NCBI GenBank assembly: GCA_017634455.1
Contig: JAGBNK010000018.1
Coordinates: 99,305 to 163,304 of the forward strand
Length of the DNA: 64,000 nucleotides
Direction: 5' to 3'
Origin: Lachnospiraceae bacterium
GTDB taxonomy: Bacteria > Bacillota > Clostridia > Lachnospirales > Lachnospiraceae
How positions within the stretch are numbered: the stretch's first letter is position 1; the number at the start of each line of letters is the position of its first letter. The notes under the pieces were generated by a model. The model was not told the origin of the DNA and did not search any database. It saw nothing but the letters and a program-made list of their open reading frames with translations. The translations under genes were made by a program, and so were the position numbers. Below are positions 19,246 through 27,693 of the stretch, piece after piece.

Positions 19246-20064
19246 ATGATGAGAGCATTATGGACTGGTGCTTCAGGAATGAAAGCCCAGCAGACCAATG
19301 TTGATACAATCGCAAATAATATTTCAAGTGTAAATACAGTAGGTTATAAATCTCAGAGCGCACAGTTTAAGTCTCTGCTGTACCAAACTCTTCGTACAGA
19401 GACTACAACTGCCAATGCTGAGCCAAAGCCAACCACTGCACAGGTGGGACTGGGAACACGAATTGCTTCCTTGAATACAAGCTTTAAGCAGGGGGCTATG
19501 ACTGCTACAGATTCAGCTACAGCACTTTGTATTGAAGGAGAGGGATTCTTCTCTGTGAGAGATGTGGATGGTTCTGTAAAATATACCAGAAATGGTGACT
19601 TTATGTGGTCACTTGCTATCGATGGTTCTCGAGTTTTGACAACATCTGAGGGCTATAATGTGCTGGATAATGATGGAAATAGAATTACACTTCCTGATGG
19701 AGTAGGCGGTGATAATGTTTCTTTTGGTACAGAAGGACAGCTGGCTTACAGAGGGGCTGATGGTAATTATATTCAGACAGGACAGAGCGTTGCTTTATAC
19801 CAGTTTAATAATCCTAAGGGATTGGAAAAGGTTGGAGAGAGCATGTGGCAGGCTACAGAATCTTCTGGCGCTGCCAGAAATGAGGCTACTGCTGCTGGAA
19901 TTACAAGAAGCAAGATTAATCAGGGATACCTAGAAGCATCTAATGTAAATGTTGCAGATGAGATGGTTAATCTGATTGTGGCACAGCGTGCATATGAATT
20001 GAATTCAAGAGCTATTACAACATCAGATACTATGCTTGAGCAGGCTAATAATCTGAGAAGATAA
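19246..20064 (+). CDS. flhP: flagellar hook-basal body protein, FlhP/FlgG type
   Basis: A 272-residue paralogue of the preceding protein. The rod motif is seen in DTIANNISSVNTVGYKSQ near residue 22, the core in GEGFFSVRDVDGSVKYTRNGDF, and the C-terminal oligomerisation helix in EASNVNVADEMVNLIVAQRAYE. It is probably the distal rod subunit. AGGAAAGGGG at 19226-19235 is the ribosome binding site for the ATG at 19246; the ATG at 19249 is the alternative. Together with flhO and the following rod-binding protein it makes a small flagellar rod operon behind mbl. Confidence 0.9.
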   Translation: MMRALWTGASGMKAQQTNVDTIANNISSVNTVGYKSQSAQFKSLLYQTLRTETTTANAEPKPTTAQVGLGTRIASLNTSFKQGAMTATDSATALCIEGEGFFSVRDVDGSVKYTRNGDFMWSLAIDGSRVLTTSEGYNVLDNDGNRITLPDGVGGDNVSFGTEGQLAYRGADGNYIQTGQSVALYQFNNPKGLEKVGESMWQATESSGAARNEATAAGITRSKINQGYLEASNVNVADEMVNLIVAQRAYELNSRAITTSDTMLEQANNLRR

Positions 20065-20114
20065 ATGGTTTAAATGACATCATAGGCTAGATATGTTTTG
20101 AAGGAGGATGCATT

Positions 20115-20471
20115 ATGGAATTATCCGGTATTACATCTTATTTAGATCAAAGCAAATTGAATAGTACAACAGGAGCTAAGTCTTCGGGAGTGTCTAAGTC
20201 TCTGTCGGGACTTTCTTCCCAATCCAGTGAGGAGGAAGTTACGGAGGCTGTAAAATCATTTGAGGCATTTCTGCTAGAGCAGGTTATCAAAGAGGTGAAG
20301 GATAGCTTGTCTGTAGATGATGAAGATGAGAATACTACAATGAGCCAATACAAGGATATGTACTTAGATGCTACTATATCTGAATTGGCCAACCAGATGG
20401 TTGATGATTATGGCGGAACATTGACAGAAGATCTGGTGAATCAGGTGAAGAGAAATTACGGTATTGAATAG
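20115..20471 (+). CDS. FlgJ-type rod-binding protein
   Basis: A 118-residue protein matching only the N-terminal rod-binding domain of FlgJ (AVKSFEAFLLEQVIKEVKDS, then DMYLDATISELANQMV), without the peptidoglycan hydrolase half found in proteobacterial FlgJ. The first ~40 residues are Ser-rich and probably disordered. It should act as a scaffold for assembly of the flagellar rod. It follows flhP by 50 bases with AAGGAGG upstream, and recD2 begins 16 bases later. The short form is common in Firmicutes, where a separate enzyme cuts the cell wall. Confidence 0.85.
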   Translation: MELSGITSYLDQSKLNSTTGAKSSGVSKSLSGLSSQSSEEEVTEAVKSFEAFLLEQVIKEVKDSLSVDDEDENTTMSQYKDMYLDATISELANQMVDDYGGTLTEDLVNQVKRNYGIE

Positions 20472-20487
20472 GATTTTGCGCTGAAAG

Positions 20488-22731
20488 ATGGAAGAACAAA
20501 ATAAGATTGAAGAATTAGAAGGTTATGTAGATCATATTATATTTCGTAACCAGGATAATGGATATACAGTATTGAATTTCATAAGTGATGAAGAAGAAAT
20601 CACATGCGTAGGAATCTTCCCCGTAGTAAATGAGGGGGAGATTCTTTTGCTTAGAGGGGAATATACCAGCCATCCTTCTTATGGTGAACAGTTCAAGGTC
20701 GCATCTATGGAAGCCAAGGCTCCTACGGATGTGGTATCTATGGAGAGATATTTGGCTTCGGGTGCCATAAAAGGAATTGGTGTTGCACTGGCGGCGAGAA
20801 TTGTTCGCTGGTTTGGTGAGGACACATTTCGCATAATAGAGGAACAACCGGAACGTCTGGCTGAAGTGAAAGGTATCAGCAAGAAGAAGGCTATGGAAAT
20901 ATCTGATGCAATGATGGAGAAGAAGGACTTGCGTGATGCAATGATTTTCCTGTCTGGCTATGGTGTTTCAACAACTCTTGCAGTGAGAATATATAATACT
21001 TACGGATATGACCTGTATAAAATAGTCAAAGAGAATCCATACAAGCTGGCGGAGGATATAACTGGAGTGGGATTCAAAATTGCGGATGAAATTGCATCCA
21101 GAGTTGGTATAAGCGCAGATTCTGATTTTAGAATTAAATCAGGTATATTATATGCTCTGGGCCTTGGAGCTATGTCTGGGCATACCTGTCTGCCGAGAGA
21201 GGAGCTTGTGAGATATACTTCGGGCTTGCTGGGAGTTGATCCAAGTGGCGTGGATGCTTTGATCTCTAACCTGGCTATGGACAAGAAGGTTGTAGTAAAA
21301 GGAGATTTCATATATGCCCGCTGGTATGACTATGTGGAGAGCTCTATTGCCAGTTTGCTGTGCTCCCTAAATCAGAGATATCCTGAATCTGAGGACAAGA
21401 TGGATGCATATATTGAGAGGGTGCAGCGTGAAGAAAATGTTGAGTTGGATGAGTGGCAGAAGGAAGCTGTTAAACAAGCGGTTACTAATGGTCTCTTTGT
21501 AATTACAGGTGGACCGGGAACTGGTAAGACTACAACCATCAGAGCGATTATTAATTACTATGATAGTGAAGGCTATGACATTATGCTTGCGGCTCCTACA
21601 GGAAGAGCGGCTAAGAGAATGAGTGAGGCCACAGGTTACGAGGCCAAGACTATACACAGACTTCTTGAGGTAAATGGTGCTATGCCTGAGGAGGATGATG
21701 GCAGCGCTGCTTCTGCCAGAGGTATGTTTGAGCGAAATGAGAACAATCCTCTGGAGGCTGATGTGGTTATTATAGATGAGGTGTCCATGGTGGATGTGAA
21801 TCTGATGCATGCTCTTCTGAAAGCTATTCCGGTTGGAGGCAGATTGATTCTGGTTGGAGATGTGAATCAGCTTCCTAGTGTAGGTCCGGGAAATGTACTT
21901 AGAGATATAATTCAATCAGGCACCTTTGAGACAGTTACATTGCAGAAGGTTTTCAGACAGGCTGCTACAAGTGATATTGTCATGAATGCCCATAGAATAA
22001 ATGAGGGTGAACATGTTGTGGCAGATAACAAGTCCGAGGATTTCTTCCTGCTTCGCAGGAGAGATGCCAATGGAATCATTACTACTATGATAGAGCTGGT
22101 TTCCAAGAAGTTGCCTAAATATGTACAGGCAACACCTTTAGATATACAGGTTTTGACACCTACGAGAAAAGGTCTGGTGGGAGTGGAGAATTTAAATATT
22201 CAGCTTCAGAAATATTTGAATCCGGCAAATATTAACAAGAAAGAGCGAGAGTTTGGTGGCAAAATATTTCGCGAAGGTGACAAGGTTATGCAGACCAAGA
22301 ATAATTATCAATTGGAGTGGGAGATAAGAAGTAAATACGGTATTGCAATTGATAAGGGACTAGGTGTGTTTAATGGTGATGTGGGAATTCTCACAGAGAT
22401 TAATGAGTATACTAGCTCACTGTGGGTGAAATATGATGATGGCAGAATGGTGGAGTATCCTTTCAAGAACGTGGATGAATTGGAACTGGCCTATGCTATT
22501 ACCATTCATAAATCTCAGGGTAGTGAATATCCTGCTGTTGTGATGCCGCTTCTTCCGGGTCCTCGTATGCTTATGAATAGAAATTTGTTGTATACAGGAA
22601 TTACAAGAGCCAAGAAGTGCCTCACCATTGTGGGAGATGAAGCTACATTTTATGAAATGATAGATAATGAATCTCAACAGAAGCGCTATTCAGGATTGAG
22701 AGAACGAATTGAGACAATTGTATCTATGTAG
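20488..22731 (+). CDS. recD2: RecD2-like ATP-dependent DNA helicase
   Basis: A 747-residue superfamily 1B 5'-3' helicase not associated with RecBC. The N-terminal ~320 residues hold the RecD2-specific OB-like and helix-hairpin-helix regions (ASGAIKGIGVALAARIV; YKLAEDITGVGFKIADEIA). Walker A is GGPGTGKTTT, Walker B VVIIDEVSMVD, and motif VI lies in ITIHKSQGSEYPAVV. It probably acts in DNA repair or replication-fork processing. The ATG at 20488 has only a weak ribosome binding site, so it may depend on translation of the preceding gene 16 bases upstream. It ends at a strong hairpin shared with the facing lipoprotein gene. Confidence 0.93.
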   Translation: MEEQNKIEELEGYVDHIIFRNQDNGYTVLNFISDEEEITCVGIFPVVNEGEILLLRGEYTSHPSYGEQFKVASMEAKAPTDVVSMERYLASGAIKGIGVALAARIVRWFGEDTFRIIEEQPERLAEVKGISKKKAMEISDAMMEKKDLRDAMIFLSGYGVSTTLAVRIYNTYGYDLYKIVKENPYKLAEDITGVGFKIADEIASRVGISADSDFRIKSGILYALGLGAMSGHTCLPREELVRYTSGLLGVDPSGVDALISNLAMDKKVVVKGDFIYARWYDYVESSIASLLCSLNQRYPESEDKMDAYIERVQREENVELDEWQKEAVKQAVTNGLFVITGGPGTGKTTTIRAIINYYDSEGYDIMLAAPTGRAAKRMSEATGYEAKTIHRLLEVNGAMPEEDDGSAASARGMFERNENNPLEADVVIIDEVSMVDVNLMHALLKAIPVGGRLILVGDVNQLPSVGPGNVLRDIIQSGTFETVTLQKVFRQAATSDIVMNAHRINEGEHVVADNKSEDFFLLRRRDANGIITTMIELVSKKLPKYVQATPLDIQVLTPTRKGLVGVENLNIQLQKYLNPANINKKEREFGGKIFREGDKVMQTKNNYQLEWEIRSKYGIAIDKGLGVFNGDVGILTEINEYTSSLWVKYDDGRMVEYPFKNVDELELAYAITIHKSQGSEYPAVVMPLLPGPRMLMNRNLLYTGITRAKKCLTIVGDEATFYEMIDNESQQKRYSGLRERIETIVSM

Positions 22732-22783
22732 ACTAAGTAGAACAAAATATTATTTACTATAAATGTAATATCATGTTAATATG

Positions 22784-22820
22784 AAACAGGAGGTAGCCTA
22801 TTGGCTAGCCTCCTGTTTTT
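22784..22820. terminator. intrinsic terminator overlapping the facing gene's stop
   Basis: CAGGAGGTAGCC (22787-22798) pairs with GGCTA-G-CCTCCTG (22803-22815) with one bulged G, and five T residues follow on the plus strand. It ends recD2. The right arm encodes the last codons of the minus-strand lipoprotein gene, so the stem is also coding. Confidence 0.85.
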
Positions 22821-24105
22821 CAACACGCTTGGTTGTGGAACCTATCTCATATTCCTCCAGAAATTCTTTTCTTTCATGGAAGGATTTGGGGAAGGTTATT
22901 TCCAGAGCGTTTGCTATTTTCTTATTATATAATTTTTCATTTTCATAATTAGCATTTTCTATTTGTGTAGTAGATGGATCTTCTCCATTTACCAGGATTC
23001 TGTATGTTAATTTTCCAGCAGCATAACCAATTATATAAGGATCTTCATGGAGTGAAGCCAAGGCATATTCTGAAGCCTCCGAATCATTGGTGATTGTTGG
23101 TATATGTGCCTCGGTTGCCTGATTGCATATATCCTTGGCGAACTGGTCGATTCCAGTACATGATGGTATATACAAGCAACTGTTTTGGCTGCAGGCCTCA
23201 GCAATGATTTCGCTGTTTGAACCATTTAATTGATACTCGTTATATTTTAGTCCTGCCTGCAAAATCATTTTCTCCATAATCTGTGCCTGATATATTGCAT
23301 CGGTATCACCTTCTGGATAAATGATTCCTATAGAATAAAGAACAGGTGTACATTCAATAATAAGTGACAGCTCTGATTCTAAATCAGACAGTGAGGAAAC
23401 GCCGCACAGGTTGATTTTGGTGGTGCCATCCCATGTTGACTCGACTTCAGCATTGGAATCTGATGCGTTATCAGTTTCAACATTGGAGTCAGCTGAATTA
23501 GTATCACCGTCCTGAGCGGGTTGGTTATCGGTTGAGTCCTTGGTGCTTGCATCTGCTGGATTGTCTTCAGAGGTTTGGACATTATCTGTATTACTAGAGT
23601 CGCTAACCTCATTGTTGGAATTGTTATCTGCATCTTCCAAGGTGATGTTGGTGGCAACTGAATTCAAGAGGTTGTCTCTTTTGGCTTGAATGCGACTTAA
23701 CTCGTCCTGAAAGTTTATGACTCCTGCGCCTACAATAGGTGTGGTTTGCTCAGCGGCAGCAATTGCAGTAACAGATTGGGGACCGTTGGCGAAAACCAAC
23801 TGAGGTTCGCTGACTGCGTATGCTTCAGCTATTTGATCTACGGAGATAAACTCGTTGGAAACAGAATGTTTGATTTCAACATGCTTATCGCCAAAGAGAT
23901 CATTTAACGCATCCTTGTAACCCTGTAGCACGTCATTGTAGTAATCAGAATCATTATCCTGCATTACATAGATAGTATATACTGTATCATCTTCCTCTTT
24001 TATGGGATTATATTTTACTTCCTTCTCGGGTTTCTTGCAGCCAGCCAGTGACAGGGCCAGGGCACATGCCATACCGACAGCGGCAATTCTATATATTTTT
24101 CTCAT
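22798..24105 (-). CDS. ABC transporter substrate-binding-like lipoprotein
   Basis: A 435-residue lipoprotein. The signal peptide ends in a lipobox (LSLAGC, Cys near residue 23), so it is anchored to the outer face of the membrane. The folded parts (DTVYTIYVMQDNDSDYYNDVL, then NGPQSVTAIAAAEQTTPIVG and LYIPSCTGIDQF) resemble the TrpX/ABC_sub_bind family of periplasmic-binding proteins. Between the two halves, roughly residues 155-225, is a long stretch rich in Asn, Asp, Ser and Thr that looks like an unfolded insert. No permease or ATPase gene is adjacent, so its transporter, if any, is elsewhere. GGAGGG 9 bases before the ATG supports the start. The ligand is unknown. Confidence 0.75.
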   Translation of the reverse strand: MRKIYRIAAVGMACALALSLAGCKKPEKEVKYNPIKEEDDTVYTIYVMQDNDSDYYNDVLQGYKDALNDLFGDKHVEIKHSVSNEFISVDQIAEAYAVSEPQLVFANGPQSVTAIAAAEQTTPIVGAGVINFQDELSRIQAKRDNLLNSVATNITLEDADNNSNNEVSDSSNTDNVQTSEDNPADASTKDSTDNQPAQDGDTNSADSNVETDNASDSNAEVESTWDGTTKINLCGVSSLSDLESELSLIIECTPVLYSIGIIYPEGDTDAIYQAQIMEKMILQAGLKYNEYQLNGSNSEIIAEACSQNSCLYIPSCTGIDQFAKDICNQATEAHIPTITNDSEASEYALASLHEDPYIIGYAAGKLTYRILVNGEDPSTTQIENANYENEKLYNKKIANALEITFPKSFHERKEFLEEYEIGSTTKRVEKQEASQ

Positions 24106-24173
24106 AGGAGAATGCCCTCCGTTTTCTTATTATTTACATCACTAAATTTTATAGACAAGGAGAATAAAAGTCA

Positions 24174-24893
24174 ATGAAAGAAAAAACTATATTTAAAGTT
24201 ATAGAAAGCATCTATCCTCACAGGTGCCCAGGCTGTGATGCTGTTATAGCCAGAAATAAAGCATTTTGTGATAGGTGTGGAAGCGACATATTATATGTAG
24301 GCGGAAACTTCTGTATGAAATGTGGAAAGAGGATGCCGGTAAATAGTACTAATGAGTTTTGTGGAGATTGTAGAAGGAGAAAGAGATTATTTGATGAGGG
24401 CCGGGCAATATATGTATACAGAGGTCCTCTGAAAATGGCTATGTACAGATTGAAGTATTCTAATAGGAGATGTTACGCCAGAACATTTGCCGGGGAAGTG
24501 ATGAGATGCTGCGGAAAATGGAGAGGGTTAAAGGAGTTAGATGGAATTATTCCTGTGCCAATGTATAGAGATAAGGAGAGGGCTAGGGGTTATAATCAGG
24601 CGGAGGTGCTTGCGGATGCCATTGGTAGGATTCTTGGAATACCGGTGTACAAGGATTATGTGGCAAGAGGTAGAGAAACTGCTCCTCAGAAAAATTTGGA
24701 TGATGAGGAGAGAAGGTATAATTTGAAAAATGCTTTTATTATCAAGCAAAATGGTGTAAAATTAAATAGAATTCTGATAATTGACGATATTTTTACTACC
24801 GGTAGCACCATGGAGGAAATATCGAGGGTGTGTAGAAAAGCCGGAGTGTCAGAGATATATTGCTTGTGCATATGCACAGGACAGGAGGTTTGA
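24174..24893 (+). CDS. comF: ComF family phosphoribosyltransferase-like protein
   Basis: A 239-residue protein. The N-terminal double zinc ribbon (CPGCDAVIARNKAFCDRCG and CMKCGKRM with CGDC) is followed by a type I phosphoribosyltransferase fold with the PRPP loop ILIIDDIFTTGSTMEE near residue 205 and the ARGYNQAEVLA motif. ComFC-type proteins take part in DNA uptake during natural transformation, although many hosts keep the gene without known competence. AAGGAG lies ahead of the ATG. The next gene starts 4 bases after the stop and its ribosome binding site lies inside comF, so the pair is coupled, as comFC-yvyF are in B. subtilis. Confidence 0.92.
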   Translation: MKEKTIFKVIESIYPHRCPGCDAVIARNKAFCDRCGSDILYVGGNFCMKCGKRMPVNSTNEFCGDCRRRKRLFDEGRAIYVYRGPLKMAMYRLKYSNRRCYARTFAGEVMRCCGKWRGLKELDGIIPVPMYRDKERARGYNQAEVLADAIGRILGIPVYKDYVARGRETAPQKNLDDEERRYNLKNAFIIKQNGVKLNRILIIDDIFTTGSTMEEISRVCRKAGVSEIYCLCICTGQEV

Positions 24894-24897
24894 CATT

Positions 24898-25308
24898 ATG
24901 GATGTTAGAAATTGTAAAAACTGCGGGAGACTTTTTAATTATTTAAATGGGCCTAATATATGCCCGGCTTGTAGAGATGATTTGGAGAAGAAGTTTGTTG
25001 AAGTAAAGGAGTATGTACGAAATAATTCTGGAGCATCAATACAGCAGGTTGCTGATGAAAATGAAGTGAGTGTTCAGCAAATCAGACAGTGGATTAGAGA
25101 AGAGAGATTGGAATTCTCTAAAGATTCTCCTGTAGGTATTGAATGTGAATCCTGCGGAGCTACAATTAGAACGGGTAGATATTGTGAGGCGTGCAAGAGC
25201 AAGCTTCAGAAGGATTTTGACTCATTGGTTCCAAAGAAGGATCCTCGAGATGATATTCGTGCCAAGAGAAAAGAACGTGAGAATAAGATGAGATTCTTGC
25301 AGAGTTAA
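24898..25308 (+). CDS. yvyF: YvyF-like flagellar operon protein
   Basis: A 136-residue protein matching the TIGR03826-type YvyF family. It has an N-terminal zinc ribbon (CKNCGRLF, CPACRDD), a helix-turn-helix-like middle (SIQQVADENEVSVQQIRQW) and a second zinc ribbon (CESCGATI, CEACKSK), then a basic tail. In B. subtilis YvyF sits between comFC and flgM and is linked to flagellar gene control. The true start is the ATG at 24898 with ACAGGAGG at 24881-24888; the reading frame upstream lies inside comF. Unlike B. subtilis, no flgM follows, because a terminator comes next. Confidence 0.85.
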   Translation: MDVRNCKNCGRLFNYLNGPNICPACRDDLEKKFVEVKEYVRNNSGASIQQVADENEVSVQQIRQWIREERLEFSKDSPVGIECESCGATIRTGRYCEACKSKLQKDFDSLVPKKDPRDDIRAKRKERENKMRFLQS

Positions 25309-25335
25309 TTAGGTATATATTGTTTTATGAGATTT

Positions 25336-25367
25336 ACAGACCGTGCCAGTTTTGGTGCGGTCTGTTT
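25336..25367 (+). terminator. intrinsic terminator after yvyF
   Basis: ACAGACCGTGCC (25336-25347) pairs fully with GGTGCGGTCTGT (25354-25365), counting two G-U pairs, and runs into TTTGATTT. The last T residues double as the -35 box of the next promoter. Confidence 0.85.
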
Positions 25368-25393
25368 GATTTAGTCTATCAATATGATATAAT
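25366..25393 (+). promoter_or_regulatory. promoter of the c-di-AMP operon
   Basis: TTGATT (25366-25371), a 16-base spacer and TATAAT (25388-25393). It overlaps the tail of the preceding terminator and is the only clear promoter before the five-gene set running to 29218. Confidence 0.65.
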
Positions 25394-25420
25394 GTCAATA
25401 ACTATGCAAGGTGGTGAATT

Positions 25421-25840
25421 ATGCTTAACGAAGAGAGAGTTGTACTCATGACTGAGCTGGCTATTTTCGAGGAAAAAGCCAATCATAAATTACAGCCTGC
25501 TACTCGATATACAAAGCGGGATTATATTACACTATGTACAATAGGCGGCATTGTATTTGGCAGCCTGTTATTTGTGTGCCTATATGGTGTGGCTATAGCA
25601 GCTGTTATGTCTACAGCAATTACCAACATATCTCTGTTGCTGGCAATTGTATTTGTCATCTTGGGCGTGATTTTATATGCCCTGTTTATGTATTTCTATT
25701 TGAACAACTTAAGACGCGGGGCTATTAAGAGATATGAGAGAAGCAAGAAACTAGTGAAGAAGCAGAGACAGGCTTACGCGAAACTTATGAAGCTATATGA
25801 GAAAGAGGAAGCACAGGATGTTCCTGAAAACTGGGGGTAA
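25421..25840 (+). CDS. small membrane protein of unknown function
   Basis: A 139-residue protein I do not recognise. It has a hydrophilic, acidic N-terminus of ~36 residues, two hydrophobic segments (about residues 38-66 and 69-98) and a strongly basic C-terminal helix (ERSKKLVKKQRQAYAKL). Both ends are therefore probably cytoplasmic. It is the first gene of the operon that includes cdaA and cdaR; the next gene starts 3 bases after its stop. AAGGTGG precedes the ATG. A link to c-di-AMP or cell-wall control is inferred from position only. Confidence 0.7.
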   Translation: MLNEERVVLMTELAIFEEKANHKLQPATRYTKRDYITLCTIGGIVFGSLLFVCLYGVAIAAVMSTAITNISLLLAIVFVILGVILYALFMYFYLNNLRRGAIKRYERSKKLVKKQRQAYAKLMKLYEKEEAQDVPENWG

Positions 25841-25843
25841 TAT

Positions 25844-26806
25844 ATGACTTTTTGGATTGGGTTGAGAACGAAAATCAGAAAACTTGTTATGAATAACGAG
25901 ACCAATTTCATAAGAGGAACCAGATTCGTAATGGCGCTAATTGCCCTTGCTATGATAAATTTTAATTTCGGTTATCAGAAGGCACTGTCCCATTGGTGGA
26001 CTGCATTGATTGTGGCAGCAATCTGTGCATTTATACCATCCCAAGCTGGCAGTGTGGTTGTAGCCTTTGTATGTATAGTTCAGCTGATGGCTTTGTCTAC
26101 AGATGTAGGTATTGCCGCTCTTGTAATTGCAGTTGTTGCATATGCTGTTACAGCATATTTCAAAGCGCAGAATCAGTACAACAATGTAGCAATTGCGGTG
26201 AGTCACCAGATGAAGATTCCATTTATCATTCCTGTTGTATCAGGACTGCTGGGTAACTTCACTGACATGTCAGGTGTTGTATGTGGTAGTGTGGTTGCTT
26301 ATTATCTCAAGATTGTGAAGGAGAATGCTTCTGCCTTTTTGGATGAGACCAATGAAATTTCTGCCACAGAGCTTATTCAGACTAAGATGATTTCAAATAC
26401 AATGTTTTATGTATATATAGCTGCCATGGTAATTGGCTTTATGCTTATTTATTATCTTAGAACCAAGGAGATTAAGCACGCCTGGATATATGGCGTAGGT
26501 CTTGGATGCCTGACACAGTTTGTGATTATGTTGGCAGGTTGTCTCTTCGTGGGAAATAAGTCTGCTGTACCTACAGTGTTTTTGGGAAGTATAGTTACCT
26601 TCCTGCTAGGACTACTGATTATATTCTTCTTTCAGGGACTTGATTATAGCCGTATTGAGAAGGTGCAATACGAGGATGATGATTACTATTACTATGTAAC
26701 AGCTATTCCAAAGACTCACATTGCAGAGCAGGAGAAAGAAATTAAGAAGATTACTGATGCTGAGAGTCTTGGTTTGGAAAATGTTGAAGATGAGGATGCT
26801 GAATAA
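25844..26806 (+). CDS. multi-pass membrane protein of unknown function
   Basis: A 320-residue protein with about eight hydrophobic segments between residues 25 and 268 and a hydrophilic, acidic C-terminal tail of ~50 residues that includes a run of six Tyr in DDDYYYYV-like sequence. The first part (MALIALAMINFNFGYQ, then AAICAFIPSQAGSVVVAFVC) has a permease-like look, but I cannot place it in a named family. GGGGG 6 bases before the ATG serves as the ribosome binding site. The stop codon overlaps the cdaA start (TAATG), so it is translationally coupled to the diadenylate cyclase and is a good candidate for a functional partner. Confidence 0.75.
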   Translation: MTFWIGLRTKIRKLVMNNETNFIRGTRFVMALIALAMINFNFGYQKALSHWWTALIVAAICAFIPSQAGSVVVAFVCIVQLMALSTDVGIAALVIAVVAYAVTAYFKAQNQYNNVAIAVSHQMKIPFIIPVVSGLLGNFTDMSGVVCGSVVAYYLKIVKENASAFLDETNEISATELIQTKMISNTMFYVYIAAMVIGFMLIYYLRTKEIKHAWIYGVGLGCLTQFVIMLAGCLFVGNKSAVPTVFLGSIVTFLLGLLIIFFFQGLDYSRIEKVQYEDDDYYYYVTAIPKTHIAEQEKEIKKITDAESLGLENVEDEDAE

Positions 26807-27693
26807 TGAGCAATGTTATTGACAGAGTAGATATTTTTCTGGATGAATATCTGGATTTAAATATACCGGTTGTGCATGTGGTTGATGTTGTTGAAATATT
26901 AATCATTGCATTTTTCCTGTATCAGATCTTGAAATGGTTCAAACAAACCAGAGCCTGGAGTCTGTTTCGCGGACTCATGGTTGTGGTGGTCTTCTTTATT
27001 GTAGCAGCATTTCTTCAAATGAATACAATATTGTGGTTGGGTGAGAAATTACTTAATTTCGCACTCATAATGCTGGTTGTAGTATTCCAGCCGGAACTGC
27101 GCAAGGCCCTGGAGGATTTGGGCAATCGTAAGTTCTTTGGATTCCTGTCGGCGTTGGGTGCCAGAGGTCTGGCAAAGCGTTTTGAGGATAGAACCTTAAA
27201 TGATATGGTTATTGCCAGCTTTGAGATGGGAGCGGTTAAGACTGGAGCTCTTATTGTTGTAGCCAACAATGATAATCTGGATGCATATGAGAGAACTGGA
27301 ATCAGACTTGATTCTATTTTATCTCGTCAGCTATTGATAAATATTTTTGAGAAAAATACACCTCTACATGATGGAGCTGTAATTGTAAATGGGGATAGAG
27401 TGGTATCTGCCACCTGCTATTTACCTCTTTCAGAAAATATGGATTTGAGCAAGGATCTGGGAACACGACACAGAGCGGCCATTGGTATCAGTGAGACAAC
27501 AGATGCTCTGGTTATTGTGGTTTCAGAGGAGACTGGCAAGGTTTCTGTAGCCCAGAACGGTGTGCTCACAAGAGATGTGAACGATAATCAATTGGTTGAG
27601 ATACTTAGAAAGATTCAGAAGCCGGTTGATGAAGAGGAAGCGAGAGCTGTAGAGAATAAAGGTAAGGAGGAAGGGCATGAATCAGCAGATTAA
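26806..27693 (+). CDS. cdaA: membrane diadenylate cyclase CdaA
   Basis: A 295-residue enzyme that makes cyclic-di-AMP from two ATP. Three membrane helices occupy about residues 23-98, followed by the DisA_N catalytic domain with the DGA motif at residues 189-191 and the RHR motif at 221-223. c-di-AMP controls potassium uptake, osmotic balance and wall integrity in Firmicutes. Its start overlaps the upstream membrane protein by one base, and its end overlaps cdaR by 17 bases. In most Firmicutes cdaA-cdaR is followed by glmM; here a Crh-like gene takes that place. Confidence 0.96.
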   Translation: MSNVIDRVDIFLDEYLDLNIPVVHVVDVVEILIIAFFLYQILKWFKQTRAWSLFRGLMVVVVFFIVAAFLQMNTILWLGEKLLNFALIMLVVVFQPELRKALEDLGNRKFFGFLSALGARGLAKRFEDRTLNDMVIASFEMGAVKTGALIVVANNDNLDAYERTGIRLDSILSRQLLINIFEKNTPLHDGAVIVNGDRVVSATCYLPLSENMDLSKDLGTRHRAAIGISETTDALVIVVSEETGKVSVAQNGVLTRDVNDNQLVEILRKIQKPVDEEEARAVENKGKEEGHESAD

